This document shows, piece by piece, positions 48,900-57,801 of a stretch of 61,464 nucleotides of DNA. The notes under the pieces are model-generated. The model was not told the origin of the DNA. It worked only from the letters and a program-made list of their open reading frames with translations, and ran no database searches. Source of the DNA: Dyella silvatica (GTDB lineage: Bacteria > Pseudomonadota > Gammaproteobacteria > Xanthomonadales > Rhodanobacteraceae); the NCBI RefSeq assembly GCF_026283955.1, contig NZ_JAPDPE010000015.1:1-61464 (forward strand), in the 5' to 3' direction. Position numbers and translations under genes: made by a program. Position 1 is the stretch's first letter, and the number at the start of each line of letters is the position of its first letter.

Positions 48900-48956
48900 T
48901 GAAACACCGCTTTTCGCATTGACTTCAAAACTCAAACGACACGCGAACGATACCCG

Positions 48957-49817
48957 TCATACACGAAAGCCACCATCGCAATACCAATCATTCACGCTAA
49001 GAGCCGCATACAGCGCCGTCTTCCATGAGTTAGGAAACAGCGATTGTTCTACGGCGGCTTGAGCGTGGAGCTCCGCTTTTATCGATGCTGCGTCCTTTTG
49101 GATGTGGATGGAAAGCATCGCGCCGATATTGGTGAGTTCCTCCCCTGCCTCGATCGCGTACCGACTTCCGAGCTCGTAAGCATCAAAATGGTTTTGCACT
49201 CGTGATATCGCGTCAGCCGTCCATCCTTCTGGGCAGGCTACGAAAAACTCGATAGATGGCTCAGCTCCTTCCACCAGCCTGGCATGCAGCCAGCGCTCAG
49301 TGAAGAAGAAGTTTGGATCGAAGTAAGGATGTAAAGTCTGGTCCCCTGCAGCGACGGCAACATTTGCTGACTTGCAGGACTGGCAGTCTCTGCAGGCGGG
49401 GACCAGATTCTCCGGTAGTACGGAATAGGATGGGAATTTTGCCTTGGGAAGATAGTGATCGAGCGTTCGTGCGTGGCCAAACCCGCAGTATGGACACTTC
49501 TTTGCAGGAGCTCGCGCGATCAACTCGTCGTAGTATCGCCGAGACGGCTTGGACTTCACTACCATCTGAAGTTCATAGAGGTCGTTAAAATCCTTGCGGG
49601 TCGCTGCCCCAGTAACTACGTCGTGTGGCTGGTACGTTTGATGAGGGATGCTGTACAGGCCTTGGTTTACTGCGAGTTGCTCGTAGTACGTAGCGGTCCG
49701 CGGTGTCGTGGGGGAAATCGCCTGTAAACGGGCACGCGAGGCGGCGTCGCTAACCGTGGAAACACAGCTGTCGAACACTTTCGATGCAACCAGGGGCGGC
49801 TTACTCATGCGCCTCAT
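48957..49817 (-). CDS. ptuB: Septu HNH endonuclease PtuB
   Basis: 286 residues. HNH/treble-clef motif CPYCGFGHARTLDHYLPKAK, then FPSYSVLPENLVPACRDCQSC: the DHYLPK and NLVPAC blocks are characteristic of PtuB. ATG 49817 overlaps the ptuA stop (ATGA); an in-frame ATG at 49808 is possible. PtuB is the DNA- or RNA-damaging effector controlled by the PtuA ATPase. The next gene (SIR2-Argonaute) begins 21-57 bases later, depending on its start. Confidence 0.85.
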   Translation of the reverse strand: MRRMSKPPLVASKVFDSCVSTVSDAASRARLQAISPTTPRTATYYEQLAVNQGLYSIPHQTYQPHDVVTGAATRKDFNDLYELQMVVKSKPSRRYYDELIARAPAKKCPYCGFGHARTLDHYLPKAKFPSYSVLPENLVPACRDCQSCKSANVAVAAGDQTLHPYFDPNFFFTERWLHARLVEGAEPSIEFFVACPEGWTADAISRVQNHFDAYELGSRYAIEAGEELTNIGAMLSIHIQKDAASIKAELHAQAAVEQSLFPNSWKTALYAALSVNDWYCDGGFRV

Positions 49818-51385
49818 GACGTACCAGCTCCTGATTGGTCTTTTTCGGCCATGAGGGCGCGAAGAATCAGTCGCCCCTCCAGTCCGATCTGATTACCGAA
49901 TTCGCCAGCCGCCTCATCAAGGGTTTGTGCGTTCTTCGACGCAAGCTCCAAAAGCGCATGAAAACCGGACTTCGCCACTTCTAGACCGAAGACTTCGCGG
50001 GTTAATACGCCGACGTTCTCGCCAAAAGTCTCCGCCTCGGGGCGAGTTACGCTAGTTGTTCGCCGCATGCGCCATAGTTTCCAGACGCAAGAGCGAGGTA
50101 CCTCCTGGAGAACAACCGGCGAATGACTAGCCACGATAGCAACACCGTTGCGTTCGGTCAGTAGCTCCGAAAGCGCCCTAATGAATGCAGAGAGTAGTGG
50201 CGGGTGTAAGTGACTCTCTGGCTCATCGATAATGACAAGAGTCTTCTCCTCAACGGCTTCCACTAGGCGAGAAATTGAAAGTAAGACGATGGCGTGCCCT
50301 GAGCTCATCTTCTCAGCCGCGCGCCACGCTGCCTGCTGAACGTGCGACGCCTCCAGCGAACCGAGTTCCGATAAGTTCATTTCTTCAAAATTTGGATCTG
50401 ATTCCAACATCTGTATTGCGGAGAGCCACCGCCTTTTACGAGCGGACTGCCCCAAGCAGATGGCGACGCTTCTGGATAGTTCCTGCCGAAGATCCGTCAA
50501 GGACTTCAATGTGTCGCCGCTATCGGTTTTCAGGCCAATGTAGAGATAGCTGGGTCCCTTTGCTCGATCACTCGCCACTCGGGGCGGAACAAATGGATCA
50601 AACGCACTGAAAGAGATAGATACGACACTGCTGAAATAGGTGTCATCGATCTCAAAAAGTTGAAATGCTGATCGAGTGAAGAAGTGCTCTGTAGATGTGC
50701 TTTCAGCGCCGTCAGTGGCTTTTACGGATGCTCGTATCATGGCGTTCAGGAGCGTGGTCTTTCCCACTCCGTTACGCCCGATCAATACATGAATGTTGGT
50801 TGGCGGCTGCGACAGTGGGTCAACTTTAAAGCTGAGCTCAATTCCCGCGCTTTCCGGTGATTCGTCGCGCTTAAACACGAAATCGAATTCAGTGAGCATG
50901 ACGCCGCCACTAAGAATTCGCCGGTACTGTGCCTCGATCACAGAGAGGCTTACATATCGCATGAGTGATGTACTTAGCGATTTTTCGTTCGCGACTTGCC
51001 GAAAAAGCGATGCGTCTGCAGCCACATCCCTCATTAGCGCGAGGAACGAACGAGCGCCTTCGACCCCTAACAGCTCCACGGTCTTTGAGTAGTACTCAGG
51101 GTCCTGACCTAATGAAAAACAGTCGTCGGGAATCCGCGTGGCGTCGACTTGAAGCGTGGGCAAAAGCGCCTGAGATACCCATCCGCCAGTCAGGCCCGCG
51201 CGCCCAATTTTGACGTCACCAAGCTCGTGCGACGCGCCCTGGTCGTCAATGATCGTTACGGCAAACGTGGCCTTGAATCCGAAATCATCCCAGTTGTTCT
51301 CTTTGAGGATCACCGAGTTGCGATAGACGCTGAATACCGACGTCTGGGCAATATGGATGCTTAAGGATCCAAGATGTATGGGCAT
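49814..51385 (-). CDS. ptuA: Septu ATPase PtuA
   Basis: 523 residues. SMC/OLD-like ABC ATPase: Walker A GRNGVGKTTLLNAMI (about residue 210), signature-like SSGHAIVLLSISRL, Walker B LVIIDEPESHLHPP, and a switch His in VASHSPVVLQEVP. With an overlapping HNH gene this is the Septu pair. No reverse transcriptase or ncRNA is seen beside it, so it is not a retron-linked PtuAB. An ACCTGT-type operator-like array lies 78-113 bases upstream. Confidence 0.83.
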   Translation of the reverse strand: MPIHLGSLSIHIAQTSVFSVYRNSVILKENNWDDFGFKATFAVTIIDDQGASHELGDVKIGRAGLTGGWVSQALLPTLQVDATRIPDDCFSLGQDPEYYSKTVELLGVEGARSFLALMRDVAADASLFRQVANEKSLSTSLMRYVSLSVIEAQYRRILSGGVMLTEFDFVFKRDESPESAGIELSFKVDPLSQPPTNIHVLIGRNGVGKTTLLNAMIRASVKATDGAESTSTEHFFTRSAFQLFEIDDTYFSSVVSISFSAFDPFVPPRVASDRAKGPSYLYIGLKTDSGDTLKSLTDLRQELSRSVAICLGQSARKRRWLSAIQMLESDPNFEEMNLSELGSLEASHVQQAAWRAAEKMSSGHAIVLLSISRLVEAVEEKTLVIIDEPESHLHPPLLSAFIRALSELLTERNGVAIVASHSPVVLQEVPRSCVWKLWRMRRTTSVTRPEAETFGENVGVLTREVFGLEVAKSGFHALLELASKNAQTLDEAAGEFGNQIGLEGRLILRALMAEKDQSGAGTS

Positions 51386-51462
51386 GGCAAATCCGTTGCG
51401 TTAAGAGTCGTAAAAGAGTTGCGGACTTCCGCGAGCGCTAACCACAGGGCAGTGGTGTTTTA

Positions 51463-51498
51463 ACCTGTATCGGCAAACAGGTAAAGAAATAAACAGGT
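51463..51498. promoter_or_regulatory. Operator-like ACCTGT/ACAGGT array upstream of ptuA
   Basis: ACCTGT-N8-ACAGGT (51463-51482) forms a palindrome, and a third half-site ACAGGT lies at 51493-51498, in AT-rich DNA 78-113 bases upstream of ptuA. No repressor gene is adjacent. Confidence 0.5.
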
Positions 51499-51660
51499 GC
51501 GTTTTTATTGAAAATGAGGCCCGTTTGTCGCGCCAGCTAACGGAGCCAATGGAGTGCTATCGGGTCGGTCACGCAAAACGTGTGTCCGTGCCCCGAGAAC
51601 GCAATACGGATGCGATCGCAGCGCCCGCGACACGTGAGCTGGCGCAGCGATCCTTACTGC

Positions 51661-51903
51661 TTAAGGGTCAATGGATGGCCACAGGCTTTGAATAAGTCTT
51701 GCATTCTCGTCCAAGAGCTTGATGGTCTTTTCCCTACGCCGCTTGATCGTGTAGAGCCTCCCTGAGAAAAGATCGATGAACTCGATCTGACGGGGCGCAA
51801 TATCGATCCCATTCTGCTCCAGCAGCCAGTGGGCGATCTCCAGCGTCATCTTCGCGGCCTTCCGATCGAAGCCGCTGTCACGCTGACCCGCTTTTGCCCG
51901 CAA
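51661..51903 (-). CDS. Small hypothetical protein
   Basis: Up to 80 residues; an internal Met (51849) would give 62. The sequence is compact and charged (IEFIDLFSGRLYTIKRRREK), not a repeat product. No family recognised. It could be a remnant of a mobile-element gene or of a longer protein. The surrounding 51386-52188 holds no other gene. Confidence 0.35.
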   Translation of the reverse strand: MRAKAGQRDSGFDRKAAKMTLEIAHWLLEQNGIDIAPRQIEFIDLFSGRLYTIKRRREKTIKLLDENARLIQSLWPSIDP

Positions 51904-52188
51904 TGCGGCGGGGCCCTACGCCCGCACCGCCACCCAGCCCATCGATCCATGCCCCCTCCTCGGCCATATAGCCCAGAGTCTATTCTGATGCGCAAGGCCA
52001 AAAAAAAGGCAAACAGCTATTAAATCAATGAACTACGAGCCAAAGTGCCGGTTTTTGTACGAATCCCGGCTGACCCTCCAGAGGCGCTGCGAAATTCACA
52101 CACCTCAGGCTGATCAAGGTCGTCGGGCGGCAGCCAATGTTGGCGGTTACCTCAAGGGTGCAGTCTGGTATGCCCCATGGCGCACCTT

Positions 52189-55100
52189 CTAAAGCCTTAT
52201 CCCGTTGAGCTCCAGACAAAGATCGGTTGCGTGCGAATATTCAACATAATCCACGTAGATAATATTTATTATCCTGTCAAAAGTATTCGGGTTGCTCATT
52301 ATCCGCATGGATCTGGGTAGGTCTTCATTGGCCACCTTGGCGTAGAACCAGACGGCGGTGACAGGGGTTAGCGTCCAGGACAATAGGAAGAGGTCACACG
52401 GCACTTCTCTTTTATAAAGACAGCGCCCGTTGAACCCCATGAATTTATCCCCCTGATCTTGCTTCATCTTGTCCAGGTCAGTGGTATTCGCATAGTTGTC
52501 CAGCACAGTCAGATCGCCGTTTTCCGGGTCCTCGCTGTGCCAGTCCCGGTAGGTAAAGATGCCGTCGGCCTTGTAATCCAGAGAGTACCTTTCATCGCAT
52601 ACCACCAGCACCCCGCCGTTGCGCCCGGCCAGGTCTTTCAAGGGGCGCTGCGCCAAGCGTACGCCCTCCTGTTTTGCGCAAAGCCAAACACCGAGTTTGC
52701 TTCTGACCTGCTGCACTAAGGCTTGGTAGGCCCAGGTGTCGAACGCGGAGAAATGGGACATCTTGAGAATGACCAATTCCTTGCCGGGCTCGCGCATAAA
52801 GCGCGCAACATCATTGAGGATATCGGTGATCGATGCGCCAACAATCATGCTGATGCCATGGTAAGTCACGAAGCTATAGCTTCCATCCGCGGCTTTCCGG
52901 GCCAGCGGCCGGATGTCGAAGTACCTCACCCCCTCTTTGAGCTGGTCGTATATGGACAGATCCTGGGTTTTACCGACGATGCTTATGCCGCCCAGGTACA
53001 TGCCCGCATCGTGCGATCCTGGGATAACCAGTTCGCGCAAGGTCCTTTCCTTGATGAGCTCATAGCCGGAGGTCATCCAGATGCTTCGGTTGGACGGACT
53101 AATATCGGTCCATGTATTGGGAATGCTGCGCCTCCATGTGTCCAGCATGGAGTGCTTGGGATTATCGATCAGATCGTTGACCGACTGAAAGGATCGGTTG
53201 TAATACCTGCCGTTGACTATCAAGATCAGCGACTTCAGTTTCCACCTGTCGCTGTTGTCGAACCAGTGCGTGATCGGGCGCTGCCAGAGACCCACATAAT
53301 TCAGATCGGAAAGATGGATGGGTCCGCGCCCGCGAAACATCTTGGCCACGTCAATATCGACATTGATCAGCTGTCCGGCGGACAGGCCATGCGCCACCAA
53401 CTGCCTTCTGGAGTAGGAATTGGCCAAATTGAAATTGATGTGAATATCGTCATCCGTTCCAGCAAACCATTCGTCCGCCAAGGTGATTTCCACGCTCAAC
53501 GAAGTGACCAGGACATCGGGCACGGCCGTGTTTGCGTGGCTGTTTATCGACGAGCGGACAGCCTCGGTCTGCCATATCTGGTGCCGCGGACGCAGCGGCG
53601 AGTAATGGCTGAAAGCGACTTGCCGATGGTTCGCGACAGGAACCACTAGCAAGGCATCGGGCCGATCAGGCATCAGATAGCCTTCCGCGGAAAGCAGCCA
53701 GGCTTGACGATCCGGGGCCTGGCTGCCGGGAGTGGCCAGTTTGAGCCCGTCGCCCGCGTCCTCCAGCACAAAATCGCCGGCAGTCGATTTGAGCTGGCCT
53801 CCATGGTAAGTCCACAACTGGTGGGGGGGTACGGGCGCTGGTACGTTCCGGTAGACGCCGCCATCACGGTCCACCGCCCAGGCCGTGCCGTCTACGGCGA
53901 TGCTGATCCATGAGGCCGTGCCTGGAACTGACGCCCACGGCGCAACGTCATCATGAGTGTATTGATGCAGCTTGCTGACGCCATCCACGCCCCACACCAT
54001 GCCGGCAGAGCCCACCGCGACCTGCTTGAGTGCCCCCGGGATCAAGGTCCATTTCTCGCCGTCGCGCCGGAACACCTTGCCGGCTGAGTTGCAACCCCAT
54101 AGAGAGCCATCTGCGCCCGCGGCGATATTGGAAAGGTTTCCGGCGATCTGTATCCAGGGGTGGCTGTCATCGCCACTGTAGCGATAGACGTTGCCGCCGC
54201 CATCGAGACCCCAGACCTGCCGGGCGGACGCCACAGAAATCTGCGCCATGCCGGCGGAGATGTGCGTCCATTTCTCGCCGTCGCGGCGGTATACGCCGCC
54301 CAGCGAGTCGACGCCCCAAACGCAGTCGTCGACTCCCACGCTGACGCTGGACAGACGGCCGTCCACCTGCACCCAAGGCGAAGCATCCTCACCGCTGTGC
54401 TGAAAAATATCGCCGGCGGCATTGACTCCCCATGCGCACTCCGCGTGGCCCGCGGAAATCTGCTGCAGGCTTCCCGGCAGGCGCATCCAACTACTGCTGC
54501 CTGCCGACACGGGTTGAAGACATACCGATCCTCCGGCGGTAAGCGGGGTGACGGCGCTCAGCACACAATCGGTAGCGAGATTGCGCAGCAGGAAGGTGTT
54601 GCCTTCCTCGCTTTCCAGCCGGTTTTCAGTAACGTCGGGCTCCATGACACAAGGGATCAGATACCACTCCGGTGTGGCCGGCGGCACGCCCAGGACCACT
54701 GAGCCTCCGATGGCGCCATCGGCGCAGTGAAGGCCGACCCTGCCGCCTGCGATGAGGATATGCCCGCGCCGGTCAACAACCCAGGCCTGACTGGGTCGCA
54801 CGGAATCGCCCGGCGTGACGGCGGCAATGGCGGCGCCGCGCTCCATGCCGGCAGCCTGGATGACATGACCATTCGCTTTGCAGACCAGGGCGCCGTTCCG
54901 GTACTTCCACAACTGGTCGTATCTGGCCAAGCGCGGCTGGACGGTGAGCGCGGCGTCGTTGCCAAGCTTGCCTGCGACGGACAGCGCGCCCTGAGTTCTG
55001 GTGTGGCATATCCAGTAATACTGATCGATGTCGTCGTCGTAGCTCAGCCCCCCGTGGACACGGAAATGCTGGAACAGCGGCTCTGCATTGGATGCGGCCC

Positions 55101-55491
55101 GGTTTGCCAGCTGCGTAAGGAATCCGCGCGTGTCGAGGGTGAATACGGCAGGGTGCCCCACCTCTTGCAGGTAAAACGTTCCGTCCCCCTGCGTGACAGG
55201 AACGAATCGTGCCGCATGATCAAGATTCGGTGTCGTTACCAGGCAATGGCCTTTCTGCTGAATATAATCGTGGATGTTGGACAGGTAGTATCCCGACGAA
55301 GAAAACACGTAGCCGGCGTCAGGATCGGCAAGATCGACGGGCATTATCAGCCATGACGTCGCCTCGCGGCTTCCGTCCATATAGACATAGCCATCCTGCC
55401 AGCGTATGGCGTTATAGATGATCTTCACGCCGCGTCGCGTCACGCCGCCATCGGCACGAATGGCAACGGCTCTTTTTCCTGCAAACAGCAT
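52189..55491 (-). CDS. Tectonin-repeat protein with C-terminal PI-PLC X domain
   Basis: 1100 residues. About 335-560: at least five tectonin/beta-propeller repeats of the style WGVDSLGGVYRRDGEKWTHI and WGLDGGGNVYRYSGDD, a sugar-binding fold. Flanking segments (for example DQLWKYRNGALVCKANG and HQLWTYHGGQL) look like ricin-type beta-trefoil units. About 660-760 is a beta-rich PLAT-like region. From about 815 is the PI-PLC catalytic X domain: IPGSHDAGM and FVTYHGISM (the two catalytic His), YDQLKEGVRYFDIRP and ELVILKMSHF. No signal peptide. A carbohydrate- or membrane-targeted phospholipase or phosphodiesterase, perhaps a toxin released by another route (inference). Start ATG 55491 follows GGGAAGGGAAG. 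Confidence 0.82.
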   Translation of the reverse strand: MLFAGKRAVAIRADGGVTRRGVKIIYNAIRWQDGYVYMDGSREATSWLIMPVDLADPDAGYVFSSSGYYLSNIHDYIQQKGHCLVTTPNLDHAARFVPVTQGDGTFYLQEVGHPAVFTLDTRGFLTQLANRAASNAEPLFQHFRVHGGLSYDDDIDQYYWICHTRTQGALSVAGKLGNDAALTVQPRLARYDQLWKYRNGALVCKANGHVIQAAGMERGAAIAAVTPGDSVRPSQAWVVDRRGHILIAGGRVGLHCADGAIGGSVVLGVPPATPEWYLIPCVMEPDVTENRLESEEGNTFLLRNLATDCVLSAVTPLTAGGSVCLQPVSAGSSSWMRLPGSLQQISAGHAECAWGVNAAGDIFQHSGEDASPWVQVDGRLSSVSVGVDDCVWGVDSLGGVYRRDGEKWTHISAGMAQISVASARQVWGLDGGGNVYRYSGDDSHPWIQIAGNLSNIAAGADGSLWGCNSAGKVFRRDGEKWTLIPGALKQVAVGSAGMVWGVDGVSKLHQYTHDDVAPWASVPGTASWISIAVDGTAWAVDRDGGVYRNVPAPVPPHQLWTYHGGQLKSTAGDFVLEDAGDGLKLATPGSQAPDRQAWLLSAEGYLMPDRPDALLVVPVANHRQVAFSHYSPLRPRHQIWQTEAVRSSINSHANTAVPDVLVTSLSVEITLADEWFAGTDDDIHINFNLANSYSRRQLVAHGLSAGQLINVDIDVAKMFRGRGPIHLSDLNYVGLWQRPITHWFDNSDRWKLKSLILIVNGRYYNRSFQSVNDLIDNPKHSMLDTWRRSIPNTWTDISPSNRSIWMTSGYELIKERTLRELVIPGSHDAGMYLGGISIVGKTQDLSIYDQLKEGVRYFDIRPLARKAADGSYSFVTYHGISMIVGASITDILNDVARFMREPGKELVILKMSHFSAFDTWAYQALVQQVRSKLGVWLCAKQEGVRLAQRPLKDLAGRNGGVLVVCDERYSLDYKADGIFTYRDWHSEDPENGDLTVLDNYANTTDLDKMKQDQGDKFMGFNGRCLYKREVPCDLFLLSWTLTPVTAVWFYAKVANEDLPRSMRIMSNPNTFDRIINIIYVDYVEYSHATDLCLELNGIRL

Positions 55492-55860
55492 GGCTTCCCT
55501 TCCCTAGTCGAGTGAATGGACCGGATCATCTACTACTGCAGACCTCTTTTGAAGTCCCGGCCTGAAAAATGAGATGGAGGGATAGACGCCCCTGTGATGG
55601 TGGTGTGAAGCGGTCGGCCGCAAGGGCGCGTTGGTGCCCTGGAACTCATCCGGGGCGTAATCCAACTTTGGGATCAAGTGCCGAATTTTCTGCAGAACCT
55701 TGCTCTTGTGGTAGCTATGCACTTGTGGGCTGACTTTAGTAGCACGCTGACACATTTGCTCGGCGTTCGAGTCATGCCGCTTTCGCGGCAAAGCGACTGC
55801 ATCTCGATGTGCTCGTTCGGTAGCCTCCTGTTCAAGCAGTCTCGTGCAGCAAGCGATAAC
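55492..55860. other. Intergenic, possible decayed coding remnant
   Basis: A minus-strand frame (55504-55791) reads KVLQKIRHLIPKLDYAPDEF with plausible protein character but no recognised family and no good start. It may be a gene remnant. Confidence 0.3.
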
Positions 55861-55910
55861 AAAAGGAAAAGGGGGGGGGGCTCAACGGGCGCGATCAATG
55901 AGCCCTCCCC
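55861..55910 (-). terminator. Rho-independent terminator of the PstS-like gene
   Basis: On the minus strand a GC stem GGGGAGGGCTCA ... TGAGCCCCCCCC is followed by TTTTCCTTTT. It lies 35 bases after the stop of the PstS-like gene at 55945. Confidence 0.8.
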
Positions 55911-55944
55911 TTGTTGGTTGTCTGCGCTTGTCGACGCGTCGTTT

Positions 55945-57291
55945 CTAGTTAATACAGTTTTGGATCTGCCACTTCGTGAACGAGGTGGTCAGAAGTGCCA
56001 GTCCGGTGTATGGCCCGAACGAGGTCAATGCGGAGTTGCGCGTGACGGTCGTGTTGTAGGGTGCCCACATAAGGTTTTGCAGACTTGGCCTATCCGCTTT
56101 GTTGCCCTGAGCATTCGCCAACAAGTACACGATGGAAACGATGGGATAGCCCGAGCCCTGTGCTTTGGCGTAGGACTGTGGTGTGACGAGCACGATGCAT
56201 TGGGTGGTTGGCGACGGCGTAATCGCGGCGTAATTGGGTCGGCCCGAGGCCGGGTCGGTGCCATTCATCACCTGGTTGTAGACGATATCCGCTGTACTGA
56301 TCGTGTAGAAGCCGTTGCCCTGGCTGGCGAAATCGACGACGGGATCGAACCCATTGACGGTGGCGTAGAGGCCCAGAACATTGATCACATCAGCGGTCCC
56401 GGCATAGCCAAGCGTACCGTCCGTGCTGAGTATCGTGTTCACGACATTTTGATCACCGCTCCGAGCTATCCACGTGCTGGGAAGCGACGGTGTGCCCGAC
56501 CATGAAGGAAAATAAAGCGAGACAACCTTGGTGAACAGCGGGTCGGCGATGAAATGTTGTTGCTGTGTTCCGGGACATACCGTGGCCAAGTGATTGCTCA
56601 GTCCAAAGGTGGTGCCACTGCTATCGGAGTCATAGACAATCTGGATGGGTCCAGATAGCCCCGCCGGCACGGTCGCTGCGAGCTGAGGATCGGACCAGTC
56701 GGTAATCTGGCCGGAAAATAGTTTGCAAAGCTGGGCATCGGTGAGGTTGAGCGACTGCATATTTCCTTTGGTGAAGGTAATCGCAATCGATTCAGCGGCC
56801 ATGGGAAACTGGATAGGGTTTGAGGACGCGTGATTGGTGATGTAGTTGCCGTATTCCACCACGGTCAGTGGGGCATCGGACACGACAAAACTAGGCCATA
56901 GGAGGTCGGTACGTCCGAGCGCTTGTGCTCCGAAACCCTTGGTTATCGTCGTTATCGTCGTGCCATTGATGCATGGAGCCTGGACGCTGACAGGGGGCAT
57001 GGTTGCTCCACCCCCAGTGAGTATTTGCTTTCCCAGGCCGCTGCCGTTCATGCAATACGACGTCTGCGGATTGCCGGTTTGTGTGGAGTAAATGCCAAGC
57101 AAAGAAGAGCTGCTCGGACTCGTTTGCATCTGGTTGTCTGTGGTCCCTAGCAGGCCCAAGGCTGGTGCAGTCGCTCCGCCCCCGACTAACGCGGTGCCCG
57201 CATAAGCCAGTGGCGTGTGCGCGGACATACCCAACGATACGACGAGCGCGAGGGCATGGACGGTCCGCGCTCCAAAGCGTGTTGAAGTCAT
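55945..57291 (-). CDS. Exported PstS-like substrate-binding protein A
   Basis: 448 residues with a Sec signal ending near THTPLAYAG. PBP-like fold of PstS type: LCKLFSGQITDWSDPQL and IVYDSDSSGTTFGLSNHL (anion-binding loop), and TLGYAGTADV. Much larger than E. coli PstS and with no pst transporter genes nearby, so it may be a free or secreted phosphate- or anion-binding protein, as in some Xanthomonas-group secreted proteins. Paralogous to and divergent from the gene at 57802. A good terminator follows it. Confidence 0.85.
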   Translation of the reverse strand: MTSTRFGARTVHALALVVSLGMSAHTPLAYAGTALVGGGATAPALGLLGTTDNQMQTSPSSSSLLGIYSTQTGNPQTSYCMNGSGLGKQILTGGGATMPPVSVQAPCINGTTITTITKGFGAQALGRTDLLWPSFVVSDAPLTVVEYGNYITNHASSNPIQFPMAAESIAITFTKGNMQSLNLTDAQLCKLFSGQITDWSDPQLAATVPAGLSGPIQIVYDSDSSGTTFGLSNHLATVCPGTQQQHFIADPLFTKVVSLYFPSWSGTPSLPSTWIARSGDQNVVNTILSTDGTLGYAGTADVINVLGLYATVNGFDPVVDFASQGNGFYTISTADIVYNQVMNGTDPASGRPNYAAITPSPTTQCIVLVTPQSYAKAQGSGYPIVSIVYLLANAQGNKADRPSLQNLMWAPYNTTVTRNSALTSFGPYTGLALLTTSFTKWQIQNCIN

Positions 57292-57801
57292 GATCTTGGT
57301 CTCCCCGGCGTGCCTCCGAATGGAGGGTCATGACGTTGTAGGACCATGCCATGACTCTCTCACGTCGGGCTGGAGACAGGAGGAATGAATGCTTGATGAC
57401 AAGACACAGTGGAGGTGCGCCAAGGCTTATTTTGGATCGAGCCAAAGCTCATCCAGGGGCGGTGCACCTACACGCCTGTCACGATCTCGGAGTGCGGAGT
57501 GCGGAGTGCGGAGCCGAGGTGGTGCCATGGCGGGCTCGCCGGTCCTTGTGCCCATGGCGAGGATCGGTGGAAGAGCAAAAAACCAAGCCCCTAAGCCCAC
57601 CCCGGTTTCGGCCCGGGATAACCGCTTCACTCGATATATTTTTACATCGCGTTTCTCCATCTTAAAATAAGATACAAACTCGCCATGTAATGTCACGAAT
57701 AATACATAGAAGCCGACTCTTCTCATTAGCCATTTGGTAATGACATTAATTTCATAGTGTCCCGATCCTCCACATGGAGGCAACCTAACTGGGGATGCGT
57801 C
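57292..57801. promoter_or_regulatory. Divergent control region of the PstS-like pair
   Basis: 510 bases without a gene, holding promoters for both neighbours. It includes the 7-base tandem repeat at 57489-57513. No Pho box was recognised by eye. Confidence 0.4.
57489..57513. repeat. GGAGTGC tandem repeat
   Basis: About 3.6 copies of a 7-base unit in the divergent intergenic region, prone to slippage. Confidence 0.9.

Noticed and set aside
49814-51385. Retron with PtuAB effectors
   Set aside because: No reverse transcriptase or msr/msd-like RNA in the neighbourhood.
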